Assembly (NCBI GenBank): GCA_036244855.1
Contig: BQKZ01000315.1
Location: 106,055 to 170,054, forward strand
DNA length: 64,000 bases
Source of the DNA: Temnopleurus reevesii
Lineage: Eukaryota; Echinodermata; Echinoidea; Temnopleuroida; Temnopleuridae
Direction of reading: 5' to 3'
The notes under the pieces: model-generated
What the model was told of the DNA's origin: nothing
The model's input: only the letters and a program-made list of their open reading frames with translations
Database searches by the model: none
Shown here: in pieces, positions 24,920 to 37,464 of the stretch
Layout: every line of letters starts with the position of its first letter
How positions within the stretch are numbered: the first letter of the stretch is position 1
Made by a program: the position numbers and the translations under genes

Positions 24920-26590
24920 TACAATACTCTCGTGATCTATCGTCATCCATCTCTCCTGCGATAACATCTCATTCATTTCTCGCTTTGCTTCTCCGCCATC
25001 TCTTATTACTCAGTTCTGCCTTCTAACATTTCTTATTTTACAGTGCTTTTGCTATCTTTGTTTTGATCCCCCCCCCCCACCTCAATCTCTCTCTATCCAG
25101 CACTGCACTAGACCAAATCATGTCCACGGAAAACAAAGACAATTTCGCTTTATGGTGTAGCAAGGTGGAAATAGGCCAATGCCAAATAAAAATCTGAGCC
25201 CCGTCTGCCCTGTGTGAATTAGTGAGCTAATTTTCAAATCAGCTCTTTATTTGAGCAAAAACTTGAATATCTTGAGACATTTTGGGCCATTTCATCTTTA
25301 GAATTTTCTGTGAATTAGCTCATATCAAGTTTGTTTCCCTTGATCATAGGTAGAAGGCTAATTTGAAAACTTGCGATAGTGCAGCAGCTGTTTTCTTATA
25401 TTCTCCCTGATCATGATCCCTTGTATTAAACAATATCTCCTCTATTTCAGCTCACAATACAGAAAGAAAAAAAAAAGGTCGTTCATCATTACAAAATATC
25501 CATTTATTGCAGCACACATTGAAACAACATACTTTTTAAATCACTTATTTATTCTCTATCAACAGAGACATAGACAAATATGCTACTTTTGAGCAAGATT
25601 GTCTTACAATCAAAATATGCACTCAAATGTACCTGACTGAAGGAGGTGTCCAAGTCATACAGATTTACTACTGTATCACTGAAAAAAAAACCAATTTCAC
25701 AGAATTTCTGCTTTCCAAGTAATATTCTTGTACTCTCCATGTTAGCTTGTATTTGCATGCATCTATATATGTATATTGCATGTCTATATAGTTTCCATGG
25801 CACTACCAGATTGCCTTCTGTAAGCTTGACTAGGGCCCTTCTTCTAATGGACAGAGGCCCATCCTTCAACCAGGTACAAATCTTGGGGTTTTTTTTCAGT
25901 ATGCTTTCTGCTATTATATACTTATTGTAAACAAAACTATAGAAGTGCATGTATCTTGATCTCTCATAACAGACCAATTAAAACCAGGATATCATTTGAC
26001 AACCATTGTCTAACTTTTATCGAAATGGCTTTATTTCATTTTGGCGACTCACAGTTTCCTAGAAGTTGAACTTCCAGGGAAGTGTTTCACCAATTTATTC
26101 TTAAAGTTACATACAACTTTAGTGTAATACGCATGAGATTCTGATAGCAGTCGTGCGTACATTTCTTAAAATCCTTTGTAACTTGGTAAAACACTGCCCA
26201 GACACCAACCTTGTCATTGATATTAATGACTTGTTATTGGCAACCACTGATTTGCATGAGCATGTTAACACAATAGCTGTTCCATCAGCCCACCTCAATT
26301 ATATTGTAACAAATTCAATGAATATCAGACACCTTTACCTATTTCTGGGTTGTTATTTTCACATTTTGCATGATCATTGTACTCAAGTCTACAGGCAATA
26401 TAATGAGAGAAAATGTTAGCAAATTCATGGTTGAAAAATAAAACCCATGCTTAAATTTCAGCTCATAGATTATATTATTTATCAGAATCAAATAGTGCAT
26501 CATGAAGTGAAATACGAACTTAAAATTGGCACTGGTAGCTGTTATCATCACAATAGCCGTTCTTGCCCTTTATAAATCTTGTTCTTCCAA
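24920..26590. other. Non-genic stretch
   Basis: No convincing gene. The longest open frame (minus, 25549-25977, 142 codons) shows no recognisable domain and is treated as chance. A poly-C run is at about 25070. Confidence 0.5.
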
Positions 26591-26599
26591 TTTAAGAAT

Positions 26600-27000
26600 A
26601 TGGTATCTCGGCCTGGTTCCCCTACAACTGAACCTTTGGCAATAGGTTAGAATCCATCCAACACAGAGCAAGAGGTATAATCCTAAAGCAGTATAGACAA
26701 CAGATGCCAAACAATGAATGTTTGCATTCCTTACACTGGTTTACTCTAGAGTCACGAAGGAAGTACCTCTTGATGTCTTTAATTTCTCATTGTATATATC
26801 TATATCATGTGATGAGGTTCTTGACAACATCATAACTCAAAGAGTTGACGACTTCAGTTTCACACATTTGCTTACAAGAACAAAACTTCTGAATAATTAT
26901 GTCCTCAATATCTTCCCTCATACAAGGGAGGAACTTCCAGGAGAGCTCAGAAATAATCTTCTTTTATGTTTACTATGCAATAATAACTTCCTCCTCTAGT
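26600..27000 (+). pseudogene. LINE reverse transcriptase C-terminal fragment
   Basis: From 26644 one frame reads RLESIQHRARGIILKQY, then LHSLHWFTLESRRKYLL, to a stop near 26840. Another frame continues with TRTKLLNNYVLNIFPHTREE and ends at 26999. Both are the usual tail of CR1-type non-LTR RT proteins. The frame change and short length show a decayed 5'-truncated copy. Confidence 0.7.
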
Positions 27001-27340
27001 TTCTAACTTTATATACTTTAATGTTCGCAATTTATGTCATATTTCAACCAGTCTTTTATTAAATAAAATGGATGGTTGGGATAGAAGACCTATTTCTAGT
27101 CACAGTAATTAAGTTTGCCTTCTTACTCCCTGGCACCAACTGTTGCTATGAGAAGACTGCTTGAAAAAATATGCTAGAATGATAAATTCATATTTCCTTT
27201 ATGTGCATGCATCTAATTTGATTGTTGTCCTATTGTGTTGTTGAAATTGCTGAATAAAAGCATGGTCTCTACTTGAGCTTCGCTTTTATAGTAATATTTT
27301 GTCCAATTCCAGCGCTTGGTGAATCACATCACATGTTGGA

Positions 27341-27733
27341 ATGATTACTTATTGTTTAATGAAAGGTGCTGAAATGGATCCTAAAAGAAATGTAATGGAA
27401 TCTCAGATGAAACCTAAAAGAAGGCCAAATTTGAGGATTGACACCATTTTGTGCAAGAGGCTCGGGGAGCCATCCCTTAGAGTAGATGAGCATGACGACA
27501 AAATCACCGGCTTGGAGATGAAATAATCAGATCTGAGAAAAAATGTGGCCCAAACAAAAGAAGATAATTCTTTGTGCAATCAAGTGATCAATGATCTCGA
27601 AAATCAATCACGAAGTAATAATTTGGTATTCCATGGTGTACCAGAGGTGGGAGATTTTGAGGATTACAGATGCACAATCAACGAAATTCTGGAAAAGTTT
27701 GTTGGTGTATCACCTGCCAGTGCCGCTCCGTGA
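27341..27733 (+). pseudogene. LINE ORF1-like (coiled coil/RRM type) fragment 1
   Basis: Broken frames reading LRVDEHDDKITGLEMK, a stop at about 27524, then LENQSRSNNLVFHGVPEV and INEILEKFVGVSP. The pattern of a charged coiled coil followed by (R/S)-x-NNLVFHGVPE is that of the L1-type ORF1 (transposase_22-like RNA-binding) proteins of LINEs. Inactivated by an internal stop. Confidence 0.6.
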
Positions 27734-28367
27734 CACAAAGGCCAAGTCCCAGCAACCCAACGATGACGCACCAAAGCCCCTCCCCCCCACATAATACATG
27801 TTTGTTTTACATCGTTCTAACAGAAAGAGAAAGTTAGGTCCAAATGCATGAAAAAATTTGAGGATGAGTGCAGCGGTCATAAGTAGTACGTGGCTGAAGA
27901 TTACAGCAAAAGAGTCCGGCAGCAACGCAAGAATCAAATGGAGTAGCTAAAATCTCTGTGTTCTGAGGAAAAGCAGCCATCCTTCCTCTTTCCGGCGAAG
28001 ATTGCATATATGGGACACTTCCGGAAAGATGATTATCTTGTAGTTTGTTTCATTTTGTAAAGTTCGGTGTAGACATTCCGTTAATGTATAATTCATACTT
28101 TTTTGCAGGCCTGATGTGTATCCTAGTTAAATGTTTGTTATGATGACCTTTGAAGTTGGATACATCTAAACACAGATTAGTCTGCATATACAACTTTATG
28201 AAGTTTGGTGTGAACTATTTCGCGATATGGCTAAGAGTGGTTTGGTCCAAAATTGACCTGAAATGTGCATACCAGTAACTGTTGCTGAATGGCGAGTCGC
28301 AGCAGATGCATGTATGTCGCCATGATCAACATGCATTGGGCTTTGTTCAGGTATTCCAAACTTCTGT

Positions 28368-28772
28368 TTGGTATATCAGATGCATAAGAAGATCGAGCAC
28401 CAGGAAGCCAAAATCATGGATCTCCAAACGGATGTCAACAATGTTCAGAAAGAGATGACCAGTCTGAAGGCGTCTTCAACGCGAAAAGACGAACAAATCA
28501 GACAGTTGAAACGAGAACTCAATGCACAGCAACAATATACAAGGCGGAATAGGCTTCGTATATTTGGACTTACGGAGTCAAAGAAAGAGGACACAGAGGA
28601 AGTTGTTTTCGATCTGATCGCTAATACCATCAAGGTCGCTCTTGAGAAGGGTGATATTGAGCGGTGCCATCGGGTAAGACAGCCAGATAGTGTCACGCTT
28701 TTAACACCAAAACCTTCGTCCGAGTCTTGTGATCCTGCAGCAGGAACACAACCTGCGCTAATCATTGTATAG
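28368..28772 (+). pseudogene. LINE ORF1-like (coiled coil/RRM type) fragment 2
   Basis: A 134-codon frame without a credible ATG start. Heptad-like charged segment (KIEHQEAKIMDLQTDVNNVQ) followed by QYTRRNRLRIFGLTES and DIERCHRV, matching the coiled coil plus RRM layout of L1-like ORF1 proteins. Differs from the fragment at 27341, so it comes from another family. Ends where Gypsy-like RT sequence begins. Confidence 0.65.
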
Positions 28773-28794
28773 CTCTTCTCATAAAGGAACAATA

Positions 28795-29000
28795 TCAAAG
28801 CCAGCAATCAAGCACAGGGTCATGCAACAGGTACTCGACTCGATGGATCTTGTGCTATCATGGATGATGTCTTTGTCAAATAGTTATCCAAAAAGAGCAT
28901 TTGGACAACCTGGAAAAGATGTTCCAGAGATTTACATCCTTTGGGTTGAGAGTCTACATGGAAAAGTGCCAGTTCATGAAGGAGAGTGTGGTCTACAATA
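28795..29000 (+). pseudogene. Ty3/Gypsy reverse transcriptase fragment (family A)
   Basis: In two frames: HRVMQQVLDSMDLVLSWMM, then KEHLDNLEKMFQRFTSFGLR and VYMEKCQFMKESV. This equals the Gypsy RT stretch between the FQR and YLGH regions, with a frameshift and without the YMDD-type catalytic box intact. It differs from the Gypsy family at 41-52 kb. The same piece recurs at 31250-31350. Confidence 0.7.
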
Positions 29001-29455
29001 TAGTGCTGCAAAAACTAAAAAGTCCATGTTTAACCTCATTTTCTTGACAATCGCAGTATTGACATCTGCAGCAAAACTCAATTTCTGAAGTGTTTGTATG
29101 TTTGAGGCCATTTTGACTGAGCTGAAGTGAGAGGGACTCTGTAGTACGAAATGCAAGGGACCATTATTTCCTCAGCTGACTTTGAAAAGATATAATTATC
29201 TGAGCAAACAGAGAGAACAAATCTTATCCAATAATTACACGCGATGGACATTTTTTTTTTCTTTTAAACCAAATTCTCTGCATAAAGCATGGCATTAACA
29301 ACATCTGATGGATTTTAATTTGTCTTAAATTATGAGTGTGTGTCTTAGTTGATTTTACTCACAATTTCTTCATCATCATCTTGCCAGAAATTTCACCATA
29401 TTGTTTTTATCAAATAGTGTCATGTTAAAGAAAAACGTGCCTACGAAGACCAAAG
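28891..29455 (+). repeat. Duplicated block A, copy 1
   Basis: From AAAGAGCATTTGGACAACCT on, sequence matches 31250-31832 almost base for base for several hundred bases, starting in the Gypsy RT fragment and running through non-coding sequence to TACGAAGACCAAAG. Small indels separate the copies. Confidence 0.85.
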
Positions 29456-30764
29456 CCAGCTGTTATGAATTTTGATTTGCTGTGTTGGGTTTCAAATTAA
29501 TCAATCCATTTTCTGTAGTTCGCACATCTTGAAGTAAGACTAGCCAGCGGCCGGAACTTTTTTGTCACAATTTGTCACAAAGTTCAACTTTCACAGCGAT
29601 CGATCACAGAAATATCGATTTCTTGATTTTCAAAGTGTTCTTATTCCATGTTACGACAGGTATGTTTTAATTATCGATTGCTCGTTATTGTACTTCAAAT
29701 GTATGGCAAATTTGTGACTTATTGATGTTTTTGAGGATCAATATTGGGATAATTGTTCACTTTTAATGACTGCGTCTGTGAGAGTGTTCTGAAGACTGAA
29801 CTTGACCGAATCAAATTTGATTTAGGATCAGCACCAAATGTTTCATCCTCTAGTTTGAGAGAGAATTTAATTCTTGGTCGCATTTACCGGTAGTCAATTT
29901 TCTTTGCACTTAATTTTTCTGTCAATATGCTTCTTAAATGTAAATAAGGTAGGCGTTTTGTTGGAACTTTATTTCTCTTGCGCGTAGTCAGAAAAACCTT
30001 GAAAACAGTACGGTCCGCGCACAAAATTTCCTGCGGCGGATTAATTCTTATTAAACCTTTATGAGATTCGCCCATAAGTTCATCATATAGTCTTGAATTT
30101 AAAACCTTTTCTTGAAATGGTTGGAAATGTCAGTTTAAGGCAGAAGTTGACTTAAATTTGTATAGTTCATGAACAATCAAAACTGTCATTTATTTTTGGA
30201 CTTTCAATCCGAGTAAAGTCAGGAATAATAAGATAAAATGAAGTCAAATTTGATAAATTTACAAAGGAATATGTAATTTCCCTTGTAATATCAGTAGTAC
30301 TTATGATTGTTCTTCCTTTTCTTGTTTATTTGCAGAACACAACACTGTTGTTGAATCTTCCTTTTGCTCACTACTGGAGTACTAGCTACTTGTTTACGCT
30401 AATAAATAAAGTTCTAAAGAATTGCAACAACGTGTCTTAGAATTCAAATGAATGTTGACGTGCTTGGTTCCGTGACACCAGCAATCTAGCACAGGTTCAT
30501 GCAACAGGTACTCGAAGGGCTAGATGAAAAACGTTTTTCAAAACATATTTGTCATTCGTATGATTTGTGTTTGCTTTTAAATTTTCTTATTGTGGTGCCT
30601 AGTGTGATAATAATATGCAGATTTAAGACTTCTTTATTGTAATGAATTGAATATTTGATTGGTTAGATACCTGTGAACAAACTTTGAAAAAGTTGTTGAT
30701 CTCTGACCTAAATTACCAAGTTTTATGTAATGTGTTTCTTGTTTAGGATTAAACTGATTAAAGC
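29456..30764. other. Non-genic stretch between duplicated blocks
   Basis: No gene recognised. A short echo of the Gypsy RT piece (CATGCAACAGGTACTCGA) occurs at about 30498. Confidence 0.5.
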
Positions 30765-31248
30765 TGATTTGTTACCCAAATCTGTGCTGATACTGAGATG
30801 TGTACCAATGCATACTGAGATCGTGCTAGATCCATCTGCAGATAGGCAGTAAGGGGTGAGTTGTGACCAAAATAGAAAATTCTTAACCATAATTTTGTTG
30901 TACAATACAATCTTGTTGTTGAATACAATTCAGCAAATATGGGGTTTTGTGCTATTTCTTCAAGCATTTAAGTATGTGGATTGACTTGATTAAAACAAGT
31001 GTTCATGTTAATTGTTCTCCTTACCTTGTAAGTATTTCATGTAAAGAAGTTTTCACTGTGTTATTTGATCTTATCTTTGACCAATGCTTTGACAGCGTTT
31101 GGGACATGAGGCTATCAGAACTGTCAAATGAATTGTACTGAAGAATAAGTTATTGAACTATTTGTCATTTATTCACAGTATTCTCTATCATTGATATGTA
31201 TGATGTGAGTTCAATTTAGTGGTCTACATGAATCTTGGCTGAGTCTAC
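30765..31248 (+). repeat. Duplicated block B, copy 1
   Basis: Starts GCTGATTTGTTACCCAAATC and ends CTTGGCTGAGTCTAC at the single N at 31249. Nearly identical to 35956-36420, with a short deletion in copy 2 (around 36064). Confidence 0.85.
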
Positions 31249-31249
31249 N

Positions 31250-31832
31250 AAAGAGCATTTGGACAACCTGGAAAAGATGTTCGAGAGATTTATATCCTTC
31301 AGTTTGAGAGTCTACATGGAAAAGTGCCAGTTCATGAAGGAGAGTGTGGTTTACAATATAGTGCTGCAAGCAACTAAAAAGTCCATGTTTAACCTCATTT
31401 TCTTGACAATCGCAGTATTGACATCTGCAGCAAAACTCAATTTCTGAAGTGTTTGTATGTTTGAGGCCATTTTGACTGAGCTGAAGTGAGAGGGACTCTG
31501 TAGTACGAAATGCAAGGGACCATTATTTCCTCAGCTGACTTTGAAAAGATACAATCATTTGAGCAAACGGAGAGAACAAATATTATCCAATAATTACACG
31601 CAATGGATGAACACACCTAATTCTTTTTTCTCTTTTTACCCAAATTCTCCACATAAAGCATGGCGTTAACAACAACTGATGGTCTTTATTTTGCCTTAAA
31701 TTGTGAGTGTGTGTCTTATTTGATTTTACTCACAATGTCATCATCATCATCATCTTGCCAGGAATTTCACCATAATGGTTTTTTTTAATCAAATAGTGTC
31801 ATGTTAAAGAAAAACAAGCCTACGAAGACCAA
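31250..31832 (+). repeat. Duplicated block A, copy 2
   Basis: Second copy of 28891-29455. It begins directly after the N at 31249, inside the Gypsy RT frame (EHLDNLEKMFERFISFSLR), so the RT part is cut by the join. Confidence 0.85.
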
Positions 31833-33333
31833 AGGGGTATGCATAGCCACGTCACATCCAACAGCACCCCAGGAACACTGGCCATCAACAGCCAGGCTTA
31901 TTCAAAGCCTCCCGCAAACAGCAGACTTGTAGCATTCTGACTAAATTGCCTACAAATGCTACACTCCAAGGCATGCCAAGAGTGAATGCCGGAGGCATGA
32001 TAAAAAAAGTAAACTCCTACGCTGTTCTAACATCTGTATTTAATTCTGTGGATAAATATAGCAAATGAAACAAATAGTACAAGGAGAATCAGACTTGTAA
32101 TTGGTTCAAGTAACATGCTCTAGAAACATTTTCAAATGGGGTCTGGAGATCAATCAGCAGTGAGAAAACGAAATACGGATGACTATTTTCAGCAAGAGTA
32201 GGTTGGATATATCTCCTTTAGGATAGATAGAACTTTTAAGGCAACTGCTGATGAGATTGATGAGGTTTTTTTTTTAAACAATTATTAAGGAGGCATTAAT
32301 AAATCAATGTGGATGTATTTCCATAGAACAAATTCCACTTAGGTAATTTCAATAATATTGGAACACTGTAAATGCTGTCGTTCCTCCAGAACAAAGTTTA
32401 ATAAGCAAAAAGCTGTAGGCAAGGGAAATCAGGCCACCAGTATCGGAATGAGCGCCTCCACTAATCAAATATAAAGCTTGCCTTGGGCAATGAGGGGTTA
32501 AGAAGAATCATCGCCTCTGGTCTCTTAGAACCAGACAAGCATACAAGCAGAAGCCAGATAAGATTTGGGGACTGTTTGAAAAGCAGCTACAGGTTTTGCT
32601 AACTTTCAGGCTAGAATTCTCTGCCAAATGCCAGAGGGTTAAAAAAAAACAAGGAATTTGTAACATGGAGTAGAAACAAGGCCAAGGATTGAGCGTTCTT
32701 GGACAAAGAACTAGCAGAGAGACTCATAACTTGAACAGTACCAGAAAAACTTGCTAGATAAACCAAAAGAGTTCACCATAGACAAACTGGTGGAAGAAGG
32801 TCAGAAGTACAAGGCCATCCTGGCCGGAAAAAGGTGCCTCCAGACACTTAAGATCCAAGTCATTTCATGCTTTTATGGTTTCCCCATGCCTCTAGTCTAG
32901 CCAGCAATACATTACCACTTAACATGGCTCTATTGTTGAGTTATCATTAATATCAATGATTACCCCTTTTCCATGCTATCTCGAGATTGGTTCTAATGAT
33001 CTCTTAGACCCTTCTTCATAGTGTAACTGTTTGATTAGCATATTATGCTATTTGAATATTCATATGTGGATTGTAATTGGTTTGGAAGAGGCCTGGCTTG
33101 GCTGAGAATAAATCAGTGCTCCCCTGGACTTGAACTCACATGCATCAGCTTATTTGAGTTCCACTTCTATGAGTTCACACTTAGATTATTTTTGGTGCCT
33201 ATGTTTGCCTGTAGGTCTGGACTGTTTTATGATTGAGTTTGTGGGTGAATGCAGAGGACTGAGAGGATGCTTACACAAGCACAGGGCAGCAGACAGACCC
33301 AACAAGGACTTACCATCTTGCTGCGCTTATACC
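31833..33333. other. Non-genic stretch with one possible coding relic
   Basis: At 32723-32890 (plus) an open stretch reads LLDKPKEFTIDKLVEEGQKY then KAILAGKRCLQTL. Its amino-acid make-up is protein-like but I do not recognise it; it may be a retroelement gag relic. Nothing else was found. Confidence 0.3.
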
Positions 33334-33888
33334 ACAGTGCAGACCTCCCAACATTTTGATTTAAAAATTCCTAATGATTTGCGCGGTGAATGATTTAACT
33401 CTTTAGAAAGAACTAAAAAAAAGTGCGCAGAGCGCACATCACGAGCGCGAAGTCGTTTCGGCCGGGGTCCAGGGCCCGTAGGCGGGCCCTGGAAGCTCTG
33501 GGGGCCTCGGTGAATTGTGGTGCCATCTGAGCCCTATTCTTGGAGCATTTTCTGGTAAAAATTAACAAGCTTATTGTTAACTAGATGAATCCTCGACCGC
33601 GCACGGTCAAAATTTATGCCTCCGCCATCACGCAATCAGAAAGATATGTACAATGTACGGCTTGTTCCATGCCATCAGAAATCAAAAACATTTTACAAAT
33701 TTTGGGCAAGTGCTGCCATGAACCCCATGAACCCAAAATCTCACCAGTGCTTCGAATTCCTCACATGCTTAAACATAAATGAGCTACGCAGTGTAAGTTT
33801 TAAAGAAATTGGTTCAATTTTTCTGTTATAAGTGATCTATATCGGTTGACTTTGTACAAGCTTTCTGCCCAATGACCTTTGACCCACT

Positions 33889-34324
33889 TATTGCAGTAAC
33901 AAGCTATTTGGGGTAATTTTTAACAGGTTTTTGGCCCTGTGACCTTTGACCGTTGACCCATTGAACCCAAAATCTAATCAGTTCATCCTCACATGCTGAT
34001 ACATACTTGAGCGAAGTTTGGTCAAAATCTGTACAGCAGTTCTGAACTTATTGCGGTAACAAGCTATTTTGGGTGATTTTTTACAAGTATTTTGGCCCTG
34101 TGACCTTTGACCTTTGACCTTTGACACACTGAACCCAAAATCTAATCAATTCATCCTCCTATGATTATACATACTTAGCCAAGTTTCGTCAAAATCTGTA
34201 CACCAGTTCTGAACTTATTGCGGTAACAAGCTATTTTTGGTGATTTTTTACAAGTTTTTGGGCCCTGTGACCTTTGACCTTTAACCCACTGAAACCCAAA
34301 ATCTAATCAGTTCATCCTCCTATG
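33889..34324 (+). repeat. Tandem satellite of about 165 bp carrying TGACCTTTGACC
   Basis: Units start near 33889, 34048 and 34217 at CTTATTGC(A/G)GTAACAAGCT and include CCCTGTGACCTTTGACC and AACCCAAAATCTAATCA. At least 2.6 units are seen before the gap at 34325. Unit length varies slightly, about 160-170 bp. Confidence 0.85.
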
Positions 34325-35283
34325 NNNNNNNNNNNNNNNNNNNNNNNNNNNNNNNNNNNNNNNNNNNNNNNNNNNNNNNNNNNNNNNNNNNNNNNNNNNN
34401 NNNNNNNNNNNNNNNNNNNNNNNNNNNNNNNNNNNNNNNNNNNNNNNNNNNNNNNNNNNNNNNNNNNNNNNNNNNNNNNNNNNNNNNNNNNNNNNNNNNN
34501 NNNNNNNNNNNNNNNNNNNNNNNNNNNNNNNNNNNNNNNNNNNNNNNNNNNNNNNNNNNNNNNNNNNNNNNNNNNNNNNNNNNNNNNNNNNNNNNNNNNN
34601 NNNNNNNNNNNNNNNNNNNNNNNNNNNNNNNNNNNNNNNNNNNNNNNNNNNNNNNNNNNNNNNNNNNNNNNNNNNNNNNNNNNNNNNNNNNNNNNNNNNN
34701 NNNNNNNNNNNNNNNNNNNNNNNNNNNNNNNNNNNNNNNNNNNNNNNNNNNNNNNNNNNNNNNNNNNNNNNNNNNNNNNNNNNNNNNNNNNNNNNNNNNN
34801 NNNNNNNNNNNNNNNNNNNNNNNNNNNNNNNNNNNNNNNNNNNNNNNNNNNNNNNNNNNNNNNNNNNNNNNNNNNNNNNNNNNNNNNNNNNNNNNNNNNN
34901 NNNNNNNNNNNNNNNNNNNNNNNNNNNNNNNNNNNNNNNNNNNNNNNNNNNNNNNNNNNNNNNNNNNNNNNNNNNNNNNNNNNNNNNNNNNNNNNNNNNN
35001 NNNNNNNNNNNNNNNNNNNNNNNNNNNNNNNNNNNNNNNNNNNNNNNNNNNNNNNNNNNNNNNNNNNNNNNNNNNNNNNNNNNNNNNNNNNNNNNNNNNN
35101 NNNNNNNNNNNNNNNNNNNNNNNNNNNNNNNNNNNNNNNNNNNNNNNNNNNNNNNNNNNNNNNNNNNNNNNNNNNNNNNNNNNNNNNNNNNNNNNNNNNN
35201 NNNNNNNNNNNNNNNNNNNNNNNNNNNNNNNNNNNNNNNNNNNNNNNNNNNNNNNNNNNNNNNNNNNNNNNNNNNNNNNNNNN
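34325..35283. other. Assembly gap (959 N)
   Basis: Run of N at the end of the satellite; the array may extend into it. Open frames called across it are artefacts. Confidence 1.
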
Positions 35284-35955
35284 CATTCGGAGTATTTTGA
35301 ATGCTGCCAGCTATCGGCAAAGTCATGTAAATAGAGGTGTATATAGCCGTCATTTTCCGGATTTTTTTTTTCCGGAAAATAATGGACAAAATCGGAAAAT
35401 CGGAAAAAGAAAAAAAAAGCGGAAATTTTCCGCCAAAAGCGGAAAGGTTGGGAGGTCTGACAGTGGTACTCTGATTTGGGAGAGATCTTCATAACAGAAC
35501 ACACCCCTTTATTTATATTATGAACAAATGTTCAAGTTATATAGATTCTTCCAGCATGCATGTATCATATCCTCAGACATCGAATCGTTTGTTCCTTAAA
35601 GCAAGGATCGGGGCATTGCTTGCCAGTCTCCAAGTCTCTATAATATTCTAATTATTATGCAACTGATTTAGTAATGAATAATACCATTACAATAAGCAAC
35701 ATTCAGTCATGATGAATTATTTTCTGCTTTGAGCGGAATAGGGTTGGAAGTTTATTAACTGATGTGGAAAATTTTATATCAGGATAGAGAGAGCTTTAAA
35801 CAAGGATCAAGACAGTGTGCTTTGCTGATTCATATATGTTGGAGATGGATCTGAAACATCCATTTGATTGATTTTCTGAACAAATTTCAAATAAATATGT
35901 TCTTGTGGACGTGCGTAAAAAAAGAAACAAACCTAGATGTGAACGCTGTGTGAGG

Positions 35956-36420
35956 CTGATTTGTTACCCAAATCTGTGCTGATACTGAGATGTGTACCAA
36001 TGCATACTGAGATCGAGCTAGATCCATCTGCAGATAGGCAGTAAGGGGTGAGTTGTGACCAAAATTTTGTGTTGTACAATACAATCTTGTTGTTGAATAC
36101 AATTCAGCAAATATGGGGTTTTGTGCTATTTCTTCATGCATTTAAGTATGTGGATTGACTTGATTAAAACAAGTGTTCATATTAATCGTTCTCCTTACCT
36201 TGCAAGTATTTCATGTTAAGAAATTTTCACTGTGTTATTTGATCTTATCTTTGACCAATGCTTTGACAGCGGTTGGGACATGACTGTCAGAACTGTCATA
36301 TGAATTGTACTGAAGAATAAGTTAATGAACTACTTGTCATTTATTCACAGTATTCTCTATTATTGATATGTATGATGAGAGTTCAATTTAGTGGTCTACA
36401 TGAATCTTGGCTGAGTCTAC
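35956..36420 (+). repeat. Duplicated block B, copy 2
   Basis: Matches 30765-31248. Unlike copy 1, it continues past GAGTCTAC into other sequence (ATATGATTTACATAG), so the N at 31249 marks a real break in copy 1. Confidence 0.85.
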
Positions 36421-37464
36421 ATATGATTTACATAGACTAATGAAAGATTAAATTACACAATTGTTTGCATAATTAAATCTTGTCTGTTTAAAAGTGCTTT
36501 GCGTTGGTACACAACGGTGTCACAGTTACTGATAATTGTTGGAGAAATTATACAGTGGAACTGTTTTTAAAAGACAAGATTTGTATTGGAGACTGCTATT
36601 TGGGAAGTTTGATTGATGTATTGGTAAATGAACAAACATCTAGTTTACATTTACTTATAATATGATCTATTGATTTCTTACTTTTCTTCAAGTCAGTATT
36701 CCCATTGTTCAATGGTATGTCGTTTACTTGATGAATATACAATGTAATTATCTATTTTGATGTATTCTTATGATAATTGGAAACATTTATTTATTATGCT
36801 TTCATTCTGTTTTAATTTTTGATGCAGGTCTTAAATGGTGTTTTCAATAAAGACATGCTTCGCTGTTGAAAGGAAGTTCTAAAGTGTGATCATTACCGCC
36901 TGCTACAGTCATAAAGCACGAAGGGGAGGACAGTGTAAGGATTGAATAAATAAATGAATACTCAGTTATCAGAGTACACTGCAATTACTTTGGTCCCTTA
37001 CATAACAATTGAAATTGCACATTTCAATCCGTGTGGTAAAATGCTTTTGGATGATAACATAGCTACTTCTTCGAAGTTCGAATATCACCCTTCTAAACAC
37101 TTCCATGTCAACGAGGTGTATTCAAACTATATCTATACTCTGATGAATGGACATCCTTACAAAGAATTGACTTTAAAGGACCCGTTGATTGGAAACTTAG
37201 TATTTTCTGCCAGGATCTGGACTCAAGTAAAGGGATAGTTGATCTAAATCCTAAATTTGAATTGTACCAGAGAGTAATTGATATCATTTCAGAAGCGGAC
37301 TATATAGCCAACATCTTTGGGTATTTAAATGCTGTTCAAGGATTACAGCAAAGAAGAGCTCGTAGAGAAGAAAGTGGTATGGCCGTGGACGTGCTATTCG
37401 TAAGCAACAAATCAAGAAGAGTCAAAGAGGGTAAGAAATCAACATTCCCTCGTTTTGGGCTCTT
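36421..37464 (+). other. Retroelement-related debris
   Basis: At 37267-37430 the sequence (TAATTGATATCATTTCAGAAG, then TTTAAATGCTGTTCAAGG and AGAGCTCGTAGAGAAGAAAG) is a diverged copy of the segment preceding Gypsy RT at 42880-42990 and 50200-50310. The open frame at 36954-37238 (94 codons) is not recognised. Confidence 0.45.

Larger units (their letters stand above)
33340..35459. mobile_element. TIR transposon remnant with 6-bp target duplication and internal satellite
   Basis: Starts CAGACCTCCCAAC and ends GTTGGGAGGTCTG, a perfect 13-bp TIR, flanked by ACAGTG at 33334-33339 and 35460-35465. Inside are palindromic GTGCGCAGAGCGCAC near 33423, a 10-bp-arm hairpin at 33469-33492, a satellite (33889-34324), a 959-base gap, and a CGGAAA-rich right end. 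No transposase visible; it could lie in the gap. Confidence 0.7.

Noticed and set aside
25549..25977. 142-codon minus-strand frame
   Set aside because: No domain, no credible start or splice context, and AT-rich composition; probably chance.
34307..35504. Open frames of 324 to 394 codons
   Set aside because: Almost entirely N gap; no sequence supports them.
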